From contig NZ_JACOPQ010000007.1 in NCBI RefSeq assembly GCF_014287675.1, positions 1 to 64,000 on the forward strand: a stretch of 64,000 bases of DNA, read 5' to 3'. This document shows, piece by piece, positions 24,902 through 35,928 of the stretch. Under the pieces are notes generated by a model that did no database searches, was not told where the DNA came from, and saw nothing but the letters and a program-made list of their open reading frames with translations. The DNA comes from Lawsonibacter faecis. Lineage in GTDB: Bacteria; Bacillota; Clostridia; Oscillospirales; Oscillospiraceae. The position numbers and the translations under genes are program-made. Positions within the stretch are counted from its first letter, which is position 1. The number at the start of each line of letters is the position of its first letter.

Positions 24902-26641
24902 ATGAAGAAGCGACTAATCGGCGCAACCCTCGTCACCGTCCTGGTGGCGCTGCTGGTGTCCAGCGCGGCGGGGGTGTGGGTCTTCCACCAGCGGGAGATG
25001 GCCGCCGCCCGGCAGAACCTGGAGGAGCTGCTCATCCTCATGGACGCCCAGAGTGCCATAACCGACCCGGAGGGCATCATCGAGCAGTTTGTCCAGGCCG
25101 CGCCGGAGAAGCGCCTGACCATCATCGATGTGGACGGCACCGTCCTGGCCGACACCGAGGCCGACCCCGCCGCCATGGAGAACCACGCGGACCGCTCCGA
25201 GGTGAGGCAGGCCGCCCTGACCGGCTGGGGCGAGGCCCTGCGACCGTCGGAGTCGGTGGGCGTCACCATGCTGTACGAGGCCAAGCGCTTTGCCGACGGC
25301 ATGGTGGGCCGGGCCTCCATGAACGTCTCCTCCATCGACAGCCTGGTCTTAAACAGCGCCGGCGGCTTCCTCGCCGCGGCCCTGGTGGCCCTGGTGGTGG
25401 CCCTCCTGATGGCCAGCCGCATGGCCCGTATGGTCCTCAGGCCCCTGAATGTGGTGGGGGACGCCCTTCAGGGCGTGCTGGACGGCAACCAGGACCGGGA
25501 GGCCCTCACCCGGTACGAGGGGGACGATGAGGTCCGCCCCCTCCTGCGCTATATCGACAAGCTGGTGGAACGGCTGGGGGACCATATCAACCAGATCCGG
25601 GCCGAGCGGGACAAGGTGAGCCTCATCCTGGAGTGCATGGACGAGGGCCTCATTCTTCTGGACGAGGCCGGCAGCGTCCTGGCCCTCAACCGGGCGGCCA
25701 AGCGGCTCTTCGGCGTGGGGGAGGACTCCGACGGCAGCTCCGTCCTCCTGCTCACCCGCAGCCGGGCCCTCCGCCAGGCCCTCCAGACCGTCCGCGCCGA
25801 TAAGACCCCCGTGGTGCTGGACATTGAGGATCTGGCCTTCGGCGAGCGAAGCCTGAGAATGTTCCTCTCCCCGGTATCGGGGCGGCAGTATGAGGGGGAG
25901 AGCGTGGGCTGCTCCATCCTCATCTCCGATGTGACCGACCTGAAGCGGGCCGAGGGCATCCGCAGCGAGTTTACCGCCAACGTCTCCCACGAGCTGAAAA
26001 CCCCCCTCACCAGCATCAAGGGCTTCACCGATATGCTCTCCACCGGCATGGTGAAGGACCCCGAGGACCAAAAGCGGTTCTTCTCCATGATCGGCGTGGA
26101 GGTGGACCGGCTGATTGAACTTATCAACGACATTCTCAAGCTCTCCGAGCTGGAGTCGGTGGCCATCGAGCAGTGCGAGGAGCGGGCCGACGTGCTTGAG
26201 GCAGCCAAAGCGGCGGAGACCCTCCTCTCTCAGGCCGCCGCGTCCGCCGGAATCACCCTCTCTGTGGCGGGAATGCCGGCCGAGGCGGCTATCCCCGCCG
26301 GGCGGCTCAAAGAGCTGATGCTCAACCTGATGGAGAACGGCGTGAAGTACAACGAGCCAGGCGGCCGGGTGGACGTGCGGGTGAGCGCGGACGAGCGCTT
26401 TGTCACCGCCACCGTGTCCGATACCGGCATCGGCATCCCCGAGGAGGCACGCCAGCGCATCTTTGAACGGTTCTACCGGGTGGACAAGGGCCGGGCCCGC
26501 AAGAACGGCGGCACCGGCCTGGGCCTCGCCATTGTCAAGCACATCCTCCAGCTCTACGGCGGCAGCGTTTCCGTGGAGAGCGAGCCGGGCAGGGGCAGCG
26601 CTTTTACCGTAAAGCTTCCCAGGGGAAAATCGGAATTCTAA
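24902..26641 (+). CDS. PhoR-like sensor histidine kinase
   Basis: 579 residues from ATG 24902 behind GGTTGGGGG. Two membrane segments (about 5-24 and 145-170) flank an extracytoplasmic domain, followed by a HAMP-like linker and a PAS domain (about 235-345). The HisKA dimerisation helix has the phospho-acceptor His in FTANVSHELKTPLTSIKGF (about 355-373). The HATPase domain has NLMENGVKYNEPGG (N box), DTGIGIPEEA (G1) and GGTGLGLAIVKHIL (G2). It partners the adjacent response regulator in phosphate starvation sensing. It is followed by a strong terminator that closes the operon. Confidence 0.94.
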   Translation: MKKRLIGATLVTVLVALLVSSAAGVWVFHQREMAAARQNLEELLILMDAQSAITDPEGIIEQFVQAAPEKRLTIIDVDGTVLADTEADPAAMENHADRSEVRQAALTGWGEALRPSESVGVTMLYEAKRFADGMVGRASMNVSSIDSLVLNSAGGFLAAALVALVVALLMASRMARMVLRPLNVVGDALQGVLDGNQDREALTRYEGDDEVRPLLRYIDKLVERLGDHINQIRAERDKVSLILECMDEGLILLDEAGSVLALNRAAKRLFGVGEDSDGSSVLLLTRSRALRQALQTVRADKTPVVLDIEDLAFGERSLRMFLSPVSGRQYEGESVGCSILISDVTDLKRAEGIRSEFTANVSHELKTPLTSIKGFTDMLSTGMVKDPEDQKRFFSMIGVEVDRLIELINDILKLSELESVAIEQCEERADVLEAAKAAETLLSQAAASAGITLSVAGMPAEAAIPAGRLKELMLNLMENGVKYNEPGGRVDVRVSADERFVTATVSDTGIGIPEEARQRIFERFYRVDKGRARKNGGTGLGLAIVKHILQLYGGSVSVESEPGRGSAFTVKLPRGKSEF

Positions 26642-26690
26642 TAAAATAGGACGGGGACGGCCGAAAAAGGCCGTCCCCGTCCTATTTTAT
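26641..26690. terminator. Terminator of the pst-pho operon
   Basis: Perfect 22-bp stem (26641-26662 / 26669-26690) with a GAAAAA loop, AT-rich at its base so it could act in both directions. Confidence 0.93.
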
Positions 26691-26699
26691 CTGTCGAAA

Positions 26700-26728
26700 C
26701 AGGTCGATTCTATAGTATAACTGACCTG
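26700..26728 (+). promoter_or_regulatory. Promoter and candidate autoregulatory operator of a small XRE gene
   Basis: CAGGTC (26700-26705) and GACCTG (26723-26728) form perfect arms around an AT-rich core with -10-like TATAGT/TATAAC. The right arm runs into the ribosome binding site GGAGGTGATT, so binding here would block both transcription and translation. Confidence 0.5.
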
Positions 26729-26740
26729 GAGGTGATTCAA

Positions 26741-26971
26741 TTGAATCCGTCAGAAAAAGACAGTCAAAGGTTCCAGTTGGCCGCCCGCCGGGTACGCCGC
26801 CGAAGAGAGGCGATAGGCGTAACGGCGGCGGAGCTCGCAGGCCGGGCGGGGGTTCCGGCAGGCAGGGTGGAGGCGCTGGAGGCGGGAAAGCCGGGCGCGC
26901 TGCGCATGGACGAGCTCTTCGATCTCTGCGCCGCGCTGGGCATCCGGCCCCGGGAGCTCTTCGAGCCGTGA
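26741..26971 (+). CDS. Small XRE-family DNA-binding protein
   Basis: 76 residues from TTG 26741, which has GGAGGTGATT 3 nt upstream (a GTG 9 nt earlier overlaps that site). A single HTH_3 domain: RVRRRREAIGVTAAELAGRAGVPAGRVEAL then DELFDLCAALGIRPRELFE. The likely role is an autoregulated transcription factor. The 280 bp after the stop are extremely GC-rich and hold no supported gene. Confidence 0.8.
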   Translation: MNPSEKDSQRFQLAARRVRRRREAIGVTAAELAGRAGVPAGRVEALEAGKPGALRMDELFDLCAALGIRPRELFEP

Positions 26972-27427
26972 CAGCCGTCCCTTTGGCCCCTGCCGCCCCT
27001 GCGGGAAAGCGACGCCCGCAGAGGCGACCCTGGCGGTCGCCCGCATTCCCCTCCCGGATGACCGGACAGCCGCGGCAGAGGCGGAGCCCCCGTCCTGCGG
27101 CCCTGCCCCCGGACCATCCGCAGGGCGGCCCCTCCGGGGCCGCCGCCGTCCGTATGCCCGTCCCGCCGCCGCGCTATTGCCCAATGCGTTGCGGCACCCC
27201 GCTGCGAAAGGCGCGGCACCCCTGACACGCCGCGCCCCTCCGCCTCCCAATGGAAACAGCCTGCTGCCGTCGTCAGCAGGCTGTTTCCATCCCAGTTTGT
27301 CAGAAAGGCCCCACGGGGCTTCCCTGACAGAAAGCTGTATGACGGATGGGGCTTGATTTCTGAAAAAGTCGCCCCATCCGTTAAGAAAAGTATCATTTCT
27401 CAGAGGCATATGCCAGGCGCCTCTATC
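26972..27427. other. Gene-free stretch with hairpins and a dispersed repeat
   Basis: 26972-27240 is GC-rich and contains only unsupported open frames. 27251-27289 is a perfect 16-bp hairpin with a 7-nt loop. 27297-27403 is a copy of the second repeat family, described separately. The remainder is trailer of the metallopeptidase gene. Confidence 0.6.
27297..27403 (-). repeat. Dispersed palindromic repeat, copy 1
   Basis: Two successive hairpins (27297-27333, built on GTCAGAAAGGCCCC; and 27339-27385, built on GACGGATGGGGC / GCCCCATCCGTT) are followed by AAGTATCATTTCTCAG. The whole unit matches the reverse complement of 62658-62766 along its length with scattered substitutions that often preserve pairing. 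Confidence 0.75.
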
Positions 27428-27805
27428 CTATTCTCCATGCTCCTCCCGGAACTGTTCCAAAAACGTCTCGTCCCTGACCTCCAGGCCCCGCTCTCCGGCC
27501 AGACCCTCGATGTGGTGTGTAAACTCATGGGCCAGGGTGGTGTAGAGCTCATCCTCCCACTCCTCGTCGGTCCAACCCTCCATCCCGGCCAGGGCGGCGA
27601 AGGAGCCATAGTAGAGGTTGATGTAGCGTCCCATCTGGTCGTCGCAGTATTCGCCCATGATGTAGAGCTCCTCATCGGGAAAATCCGGGTCGGGCATGGC
27701 CTCGGGCAGCAGGAGAATGCCCCCGTTGAGTCCCCGGTAGAATTCCTCCGGAAACGCCTCGGCCATCTCGTCCAGCAGTTCTCCGGCCTGATCAAAGGTG
27801 AGCAT
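27428..27805 (-). CDS. Small zincin-type metallopeptidase family protein
   Basis: 125 residues. The HExxH zinc motif is in LAHEFTHHIE (about 90-99). A conserved N-terminal helix, FDQAGELLDEMAEAFPEEFYRGLNGGILLLPE, and DPDFPDEELYIMGEY also match the small bacterial zincin family PF06262. It is cytoplasmic, with no signal peptide. Substrate is unknown for the family. It starts 9 bp after the stop of the upstream XRE-membrane gene, so the two are one transcript. Confidence 0.88.
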   Translation of the reverse strand: MLTFDQAGELLDEMAEAFPEEFYRGLNGGILLLPEAMPDPDFPDEELYIMGEYCDDQMGRYINLYYGSFAALAGMEGWTDEEWEDELYTTLAHEFTHHIEGLAGERGLEVRDETFLEQFREEHGE

Positions 27806-27814
27806 GGAAAAACC

Positions 27815-28612
27815 TCATTTCATCCCGGGTTCGTCCGGGGCGCCGAGCCCGGCGCTCTGTCGTACGATTGCCGCGTTCTCCATATACTTCTTCAGATTGT
27901 ATTTGCTCTGGACCATACCGAGGAAGATGAGCGCCCCCACCGCCGCCCCGAGAATGAAGAAGAACAGGGCTACGGAGAAGAGCAGCATGGTCTCGTCGTG
28001 CCGGAAGATGGCGGTTAGCATCACGAGTAGCGCCACGTCCGCCACGATGGCGGAGACGGACACCGCCATGCCGATGCGGAAGGCCCGGTTAAAGCCAGCC
28101 GCGGCCTCCGGCGCGTAGAACTCCGGCAGCACGGGGTGGGCCTTCTGAAAATCGCTGTGGCTGACGCCGCCGAAAATGAAGAGGAACACCGCCGCCGCGA
28201 CGCACAGCAGAAGGGGGACAACCACAAGTCCGCTGGTGGAGCCCATGCCCACCAGGGAGATCAGCAGCCCCAGCCCGAACATAATGAGCATCACCCCGCC
28301 CGCCACCGTGAGCGCGTAGCGGTCCATATGCCTGTCATAGGCCACGAAGAGGGCGAAGCGCGCCTCCTCGTCCACCGCCTGCCGCTCCGCGCGGCTGGGG
28401 ATGTCGTCGGCCAGTTCCTCCCGCATGAGCTGGTCCAGCGTGCAGTCCAGCACTTCGGCCAGGGTGAGCAGAGTGGCCGCCTCGGGCAGAGTGGCGCCGC
28501 TCTCCCATTTGGAGACGGCCTGACGGCTCACCTCCAGCGCCTCGGCCAGATACTCCTGCGTATACCCCGCCCGGCGGCGGAGGATGGGCAGATTGTTGGA
28601 GAAGTTGGTCAT
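27815..28612 (-). CDS. XRE-family regulator with four-segment membrane domain
   Basis: 265 residues from the ATG at 28612. Residues 4-62 are an HTH_3 domain (LRRRAGYTQEYLAEALEVSR then QAVSKWESGATLPEA). After a short linker come four hydrophobic segments (about 98-118, 122-142, 175-196 and 205-228) and a C-terminal tail. Membrane-tethered XRE proteins of this form are common in Clostridia and sense unknown envelope or metabolic cues. It is co-transcribed with the zincin downstream, which could process it; that link is an inference from position only. Confidence 0.85.
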   Translation of the reverse strand: MTNFSNNLPILRRRAGYTQEYLAEALEVSRQAVSKWESGATLPEAATLLTLAEVLDCTLDQLMREELADDIPSRAERQAVDEEARFALFVAYDRHMDRYALTVAGGVMLIMFGLGLLISLVGMGSTSGLVVVPLLLCVAAAVFLFIFGGVSHSDFQKAHPVLPEFYAPEAAAGFNRAFRIGMAVSVSAIVADVALLVMLTAIFRHDETMLLFSVALFFFILGAAVGALIFLGMVQSKYNLKKYMENAAIVRQSAGLGAPDEPGMK

Positions 28613-28814
28613 GGTATCACCAGTCCTTTCGTCTGCCCCTATCATGCCAAAATTCCGGTCGGTTTACTACCAACCCAGGGGTTCAAATCGTGTTTTTATC
28701 CCGCAACTTCAAGTTGCAGCCCTTGATTTTCAAGGCATAGGGACCTCGGCGGGAGATGTGGGCATCGCTGGATGCGCGGCGGGCGGATAACCCCGTCTCC
28801 CCTGATAGCCCCGG

Positions 28815-30986
<2,172 letters not shown>

Positions 30987-31055
30987 GCTTGCGCTCCTTC
31001 TTCTCAAATCGGCTCCTATTTTATCGCAAACAGGCGGGAAAGTCCAGGGAAATGC

Positions 31056-31084
31056 TTGCATCCGCCCGGCGGGCAGGGTAGAAT
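31056..31084 (+). promoter_or_regulatory. Promoter of the 58-residue protein gene
   Basis: TTGCAT (31056-31061), 17-bp spacer containing a CGCCCGGCGGGC palindrome, TAGAAT (31079-31084). Confidence 0.6.
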
Positions 31085-31121
31085 GGAATTGACAGAATCA
31101 GACAAAATAGGGGGCGTTTCT

Positions 31122-31298
31122 ATGGACATGACGGACTCTTCGCCGACTGGGCGGTCCGATTTCAGATCAGCGACTCCCGGTACCCTGGACCGGTCCGGGG
31201 AGCAGGTCCAACGGGCGCCCGGCAGCCTGGATAAAATGGACCTGGAGGTGGGCGCGCGGCTGGACGAAATAGAGAAGAAGCTGCGCCGGATTACCTAG
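31122..31298 (+). CDS. 58-residue hypothetical protein
   Basis: Begins MDMTDSSPTGRSDFRSATPG and ends in a charged helix, LDKMDLEVGARLDEIEKKLR. It has a good promoter 38 bp upstream and AGGGGGC before the ATG. The Ser/Thr-rich first half is probably disordered. The C-terminal helix could be a coiled coil. No family is recognised. It is divergent from tex. Confidence 0.5.
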   Translation: MDMTDSSPTGRSDFRSATPGTLDRSGEQVQRAPGSLDKMDLEVGARLDEIEKKLRRIT

Positions 31299-31336
31299 GC
31301 GCCGTAGCGAGAGGGCTTTTGCTATGCTTTCATAAG

Positions 31337-31365
31337 TGGACTGGGCGGCGAAACCATGCTACACT
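31337..31365 (+). promoter_or_regulatory. Promoter of the stalk-domain protein gene
   Basis: TGGACT (31337-31342), 17-bp spacer, TACACT (31360-31365), about 45 bp before the GTG start. Confidence 0.6.
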
Positions 31366-31409
31366 AAGGATATACATAGCTCTATCATAAATGGAGGGAA
31401 GGGATTATC

Positions 31410-33446
31410 GTGAAAAAGAGGTTGGCAATGCTACTGGCGGCCCTGATGCTGGTCTCCTGCCTGTCGCCTGCGTTTGCCGAGGAGGGGGAGCAGGCGCGGA
31501 CCGACTATGAGCGCTGGGGGTCCTACCTCAACTGGACCGACGGGCAGAAAGCGGAGGCTTTCCATAACTGGGACGACGAGCGCTGGGACGCCTACTGGTA
31601 CGGTACCTACGACTACGACGCGGGCGTCTACCGGGCCGGCTGCCTGGAGCTGGAGCAAAATGATGAGGCCATGACTGACTGGGAGGCGGACCAGGGCGTC
31701 TATTTTCAGGATTTTGTCCAGATGGGGGCCTACGGAGCCTGGACCGACGCACAGAAGGACCAGGCGTTTGAGCAGTGGACCAATCTGCGCTGGGAGGCCT
31801 ACTGGCAGGCCTACTATGACTCCTACGACTGGCCGGACTACTCCCAGTACGAGGCGGACAGCGACAGCTTTGACAGCGACTGGTACGGCCGCATGGCCGT
31901 GGACGACGGCTGGGAGGAGCAGATCCGCCAGGAGAAGGCGGACATGGGGATGCCCTACCCGGACGGCGTCAACGTGACCCTCAACGGCGAGTATCTGGAC
32001 TTCGGCGGCACGGCTCCCGTGGCGGTGGAGAACCGCACCATGGTACCCGTCCGCGCCTTTTTGGAGACCCTGGGCGCCAAGGTGGAGTATCAAAACGGCG
32101 TCATCTCCGCCGTGCTGGAGAACGGGGACACCCTGGAGATGCGCATGGACAGCACCATTCTCACCTGTGTCCGGGGGGACAAAATCGGCGAGATCGACAT
32201 GGGCGTGACGCCCTGGGCAAAGGGGCAGCGCACCTACATCCCAGCCCGCTTCGCGGGCGAGGCTATGGGCCTCTCCGTGGCGTGGGACAGCACCTACCAG
32301 GTGGCCCATTTTACCGACTGGGAGGAAATCGTCTCCGGGCTGGACGGGCGCTTCACGGTGCTCAACGCCATGCTGGGCGCGGAGCGGGAGCGGATTGACA
32401 TGGAGCAGACCTACGCCGTCGACTCCACGGCGTCCGGGGCGGTGACGCTGTACGGCGAGACCGAGCGGGAGAACGGTACCGCCACGCTGTCCGCCGGCGC
32501 CAAGGGACTGCTCCAGGGCGGGAAGCTGGACCTCACCTACGGGCTGAAGCTGGACCTGGGCAGCCTCAGGGAGATGCTCACGGCGCAGATGGACGAGGCG
32601 ACGCTGTCGGCGCTGGAGCTGATGTCCGACTTCCAGGTGCAGCTCCGGGGCGATTTGGGGGAGGGGATGTTCTACCTCAAGGGCAATCAGCTGGACAAAC
32701 TGCCCGACAGCCCCATCCCGGCCAACGTCTGGCTTGCCATGGACATGGGACAGAGCATCGACGCGGATGCGCTCTACGAGAGCATCTACACCGCGCTGGA
32801 GGGGCAGCCGGCCCCCACGGTGGGCGGACTGCTGGCCGGGAGCTGCGGCAGGCTGGACTATGCCTACGGCGGAATGGCCCCCTGCGCCAGGGTGCTGGAC
32901 GCCGCCGCGCCGCTGGAAATTCTCTTTGGGGACGCGAACTTTAAGACGGCCACGGCGGGAAACACCACCACCTATACGCTGAACATGGACGCGCTGAAGC
33001 TGGCCGCCCGGCTGAGGGAGCTCACGGCGGACGAGACGGATCGAGTGGGGATTGACGCTGTACTCGCCCTCCTCACCGGGGACCTGAAGACGGACTACGC
33101 GCTCACCGTCCGGATGCGGGACAATAAGCTGCTGGACTGCAAGCTCAGCGGCGACATCCGTCTGCCCGCCTCCGTCACCCAGTCCATGCCCATTGCGCTC
33201 AGCTTCAACCTGAGCATCGACGGGGAGCACATCAGCGGGGAATATACCGTCAAGGGCGACTATATCGGCAAGGTTGAGATGAAGATGGATATAAAGGTCA
33301 CCGAAAGCAGCAGGAGCGTCCCCACCGCCCCGGCCGCCGGAGAGAAGGTGCTGGACCTGGAGGCGCTGACGGGAACCAGCCCCGCCGGGGGGCTCTCCAC
33401 CGCCATGGAGAAGGGCCTGAGCATGGCCGCCGGGCTGCTGAAATAG
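31410..33446 (+). CDS. Secreted stalk-domain (copper amine oxidase N-like) protein with Trp/Tyr-rich repeats
   Basis: 678 residues starting at GTG behind GGAGGGAAGGGA. A signal peptide (about 1-23, cleaved near AFA) is followed by an unusual aromatic, acidic region. In it, residues 42-70 and 111-140 repeat the pattern WTDxQKxxAFxxWxxxRWxAYW. Residues 188-290 are a stalk domain (PF07833-like: VTLNGEYLDFGGTAPVAVEN, RTMVPVRAFLETLGAKVEY, and TYIPARFAGEAMGLSVAWDS). The remaining 380 residues are beta-rich with no family recognised. The protein is exported and not lipidated. The next gene is 18 bp away on the same strand. Confidence 0.8.
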   Translation: MKKRLAMLLAALMLVSCLSPAFAEEGEQARTDYERWGSYLNWTDGQKAEAFHNWDDERWDAYWYGTYDYDAGVYRAGCLELEQNDEAMTDWEADQGVYFQDFVQMGAYGAWTDAQKDQAFEQWTNLRWEAYWQAYYDSYDWPDYSQYEADSDSFDSDWYGRMAVDDGWEEQIRQEKADMGMPYPDGVNVTLNGEYLDFGGTAPVAVENRTMVPVRAFLETLGAKVEYQNGVISAVLENGDTLEMRMDSTILTCVRGDKIGEIDMGVTPWAKGQRTYIPARFAGEAMGLSVAWDSTYQVAHFTDWEEIVSGLDGRFTVLNAMLGAERERIDMEQTYAVDSTASGAVTLYGETERENGTATLSAGAKGLLQGGKLDLTYGLKLDLGSLREMLTAQMDEATLSALELMSDFQVQLRGDLGEGMFYLKGNQLDKLPDSPIPANVWLAMDMGQSIDADALYESIYTALEGQPAPTVGGLLAGSCGRLDYAYGGMAPCARVLDAAAPLEILFGDANFKTATAGNTTTYTLNMDALKLAARLRELTADETDRVGIDAVLALLTGDLKTDYALTVRMRDNKLLDCKLSGDIRLPASVTQSMPIALSFNLSIDGEHISGEYTVKGDYIGKVEMKMDIKVTESSRSVPTAPAAGEKVLDLEALTGTSPAGGLSTAMEKGLSMAAGLLK

Positions 33447-33464
33447 ACGCCGGGAGGTGCGGAT

Positions 33465-34382
33465 TTGGGCCGCTACAGGGAGATCTGCCGCGCCCTGGAG
33501 GAGGCTCGGGCGCGGGAGGCGCGCCGCAGGCGCCTGAAGGAGGAGCTGGAGAGCCTGCAGGACAGGGCCGCGCGGTGTCTGGCGGAGACCCAGGCCGCGG
33601 GGGAGCGGCTGCGCTGCGCAGAGGAGGCGCACAGGCGGGCGGCAAAGCGCGCCGCGCGCTTTGCCGCCCTGGACCCCTCCCGCCGGCGCAGGGCTGAGAG
33701 AAACGAGTGCAGGGAGGAAGCCCGGCAGGCTGAGTGGACCGCCCGCCTGCGCTACGACTTGGCCATCCATGAGATGACGGACAGCGACCGCCGGGTGGCC
33801 GTGGTCCGGGATGCCCTGCGGGAGCTGGGCGGGGAGGACGGCAGGTACGGCGAGCTGCTGGAAGAGAAAAGCGCCATTCTCCGCCGGCTCCGGGGGCCGG
33901 TGGGGGAGAAGGCACGGGTTCTTTGGGCGCGGCTGGATCAGGAGAGCGCCCGCCGGGGCCGGCTGGAGGAGCTGACAGCCCTGGGCGGCGCGGCTATTAA
34001 ATCCATGGACCGGGCGGACGCCCTCCTGCGGCAGGGCGTACAGTACGCAAACGGACAGCTGGTCTGCTCAGACGTGGAGGGCGCGGTGTCCGAGGCGCGG
34101 ACGCTGATGGACGCCTTCGATCGGCTGCTGGTGGAGGAGTCTCTGCCGGCCCGGCCAAGCCTCAACCGTAACTTCTCCGGAATCATGGACGTGGGTCTGC
34201 TTTCACCCATGCTGGCCGAAATGCTGCTGGGCAACTCCCTGGGCAACGCCAGGGTGAGCGTCCTGGATGCGTGCCGACAGGTGGAGTCGGTCATGCCCGA
34301 CCTGGAAAAGGCGCTGGAGCGCTCGCGGCTGCTCTGCGGGCGGCTGGGGGACCAGCTGGCCGAGCTCACGATGGATGGATGA
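33465..34382 (+). CDS. Coiled-coil protein of unknown function
   Basis: 305 residues from TTG 33465 behind GGGAGGTG. Residues 1-115 are highly charged, Arg/Glu/Ala-rich heptads (LEEARAREARRRRLKEELES...), consistent with a long coiled coil. A second helical part holds the less charged segment NFSGIMDVGLLSPMLAEMLL. No signal peptide or membrane segment. It lies 18 bp after the stalk-domain gene and ends at a terminator, so the two form an operon. I do not recognise the family. Confidence 0.65.
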   Translation: MGRYREICRALEEARAREARRRRLKEELESLQDRAARCLAETQAAGERLRCAEEAHRRAAKRAARFAALDPSRRRRAERNECREEARQAEWTARLRYDLAIHEMTDSDRRVAVVRDALRELGGEDGRYGELLEEKSAILRRLRGPVGEKARVLWARLDQESARRGRLEELTALGGAAIKSMDRADALLRQGVQYANGQLVCSDVEGAVSEARTLMDAFDRLLVEESLPARPSLNRNFSGIMDVGLLSPMLAEMLLGNSLGNARVSVLDACRQVESVMPDLEKALERSRLLCGRLGDQLAELTMDG

Positions 34383-34388
34383 AAAAAG

Positions 34389-34420
34389 CAAGCCCGGACG
34401 CTGTGAGGCGTCCGGGCTTG
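34389..34420 (+). terminator. Terminator of the stalk/coiled-coil operon
   Basis: 13-bp stem CAAGCCCGGACGC / GCGTCCGGGCTTG, preceded by A6 and followed by TTCTTT. Confidence 0.88.
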
Positions 34421-34527
34421 TTCTTTGTGCGAATGGAGCGGCAGGCCGTCCCCCGCTCCTGTACCTCCCCCTGAAGCGTACGCCCACCAGGCGCGCTTCT
34501 CAGCGCAGCCTCCCGCAGGGACGGGGC

Positions 34528-35016
34528 TCAGGGGATGAGCCACAGGCCCGCGGCGCCGGAGAGCAGGCCGATCAGCGCACCGGCCAGTACGTCCATGAAA
34601 AAATGCACCCCGCCGATCACGCGAATCAGGGCGATGAGTACGCCCACAGCCGCCAGAAGAGCGCCCAGCGGCGGCGAGACGCGGAAAAAGACGGCGGTAA
34701 TGACGAAGACGGAGAACACATGGCGGCTGGGAAAGGACTTGCCATGGGTATCCTTGTGGATGAGAGGGGCGATGTCCAGAACCTCATAGGGCCGGGGGGC
34801 GTTATAGACCCTGCGGAAGAGGGACACGATCACGAAGGACACCCCCGGCGTGAGGACGGCCCGCAGCAGCAGGGGGCTGCGGGCGAGCAGCAGACAGAGC
34901 AGCAGCGCCGGATAGGCCAGATAGACCAGCAGCGTAAGCGCCTTGTCTGCCAGCCGCACCACTTCGGGGTGGGCGCGGAAGGGGGCGGAGAGGGCGGCGT
35001 ATAATTCCTTCGTCAT
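34528..35016 (-). CDS. PAP2-family membrane phosphatase
   Basis: 162 residues from the ATG at 35016 with GGAGG 6 nt upstream. Four to five membrane segments. The three phosphatase motifs are present: RRVYNAPRPYEV (motif 1), FPSRHVFSVF (motif 2, PSRH) and RVIGGVHFFMDVLAG (motif 3, with catalytic His and Asp). Such small PAP2 proteins dephosphorylate undecaprenyl pyrophosphate or phosphatidic acids at the membrane. The substrate is not decided by the sequence. Confidence 0.92.
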   Translation of the reverse strand: MTKELYAALSAPFRAHPEVVRLADKALTLLVYLAYPALLLCLLLARSPLLLRAVLTPGVSFVIVSLFRRVYNAPRPYEVLDIAPLIHKDTHGKSFPSRHVFSVFVITAVFFRVSPPLGALLAAVGVLIALIRVIGGVHFFMDVLAGALIGLLSGAAGLWLIP

Positions 35017-35307
35017 AAGCGGCCTCCAGGGCGGATGTTTAAGACGGGAGATCAGGACTGCCGCGCCGGTATCCTGCCGGCGCGGCAATGAACTATGCGG
35101 CCAGGGCCTTGCCGGAAATCAGATCAGGCGTCCCAGGCCTTGTATGAAATAAAGGTTAACACGCCCAATCGGCGGGTCTTTTTCCGAATGGACGGCGCAG
35201 TTATTCCTTGAAATCCGTCAGGGTTTCTGTGAAGAACCGCTTGCCGGTGAAAACAATTCCGCGCCGCCGGGCAGATTGCCATTTGTCAAACAAGGCCTGG
35301 GGCGCGC

Positions 35308-35721
35308 CTATTTATCCGCGTCGATAAGAATGTTGTCGGTGCCGTGCTCCTCAAATTCAGCCATATAGTCGTCAATGCGGCGGGTGAGCTCGTCGTAGTT
35401 GGTCTCGTCGATGGGCGGGTCGTCCATGTCCCGGCGGGCAAGGTCTTCAGCCAGAATCTCGAAGAACACATTGTTCTCATACTCCATGATGGCCTCGTGG
35501 ATACCGCCCTCTGCGAAGGCCCGGGAGGGCACCACCACGCCCCGCCACACCTCGGCCAGGCTTCCCATGCCCTCGTCCTTGGCCCTGGAGAACAGCAGGC
35601 TCTCCAGATCGTCATAGTCGGTAAAGCGGTCCTCGCCACGGGTGGAGTTCAAAATCCAGTTGCCGATATAGACCATGTCCAGCAGGCGGCGGTACTGCTT
35701 TTTCGTCAGTTCCAGCTTCAT
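35308..35721 (-). CDS. Hypothetical acidic protein
   Basis: 137 residues, start behind GAGGAGG. Strongly acidic, helical, with KKQYRRLLDMVYIGNWILNS at the N-terminus and a C-terminal DETNYDELTRRIDDYMAEFE helix. Related sequences are widespread in Firmicutes as uncharacterised proteins, but I cannot name the family. The 290 bp before the PAP2 gene show only a weak GC hairpin (around 35163-35180). Confidence 0.65.
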   Translation of the reverse strand: MKLELTKKQYRRLLDMVYIGNWILNSTRGEDRFTDYDDLESLLFSRAKDEGMGSLAEVWRGVVVPSRAFAEGGIHEAIMEYENNVFFEILAEDLARRDMDDPPIDETNYDELTRRIDDYMAEFEEHGTDNILIDADK

Positions 35722-35928
35722 ACGCGAAACCTCCTCGCTGTCGTGACGTCGGGGAGCGGGGGATGCGCCCCGCGCTCAACTCTATATTATAGTATAGTTT
35801 TGCCTATTGTCAAACGCCCAAAAGGGGAAATTCGGGTGGAAAATTCCCCTTGTTTTCCGCCGCCGTTTCGCATATCATGGAAAAGATATCGATTACCGAT
35901 GAAATACCTATATTGGGAGGTCATCAAC

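Noticed and set aside
26750..27409. Minus-strand frames of about 210-220 codons through the GC-rich gap
   Set aside because: They are antisense to the small XRE gene and run through hairpins. Arg/Gly/Ala/Pro-rich with no start signal or domain.
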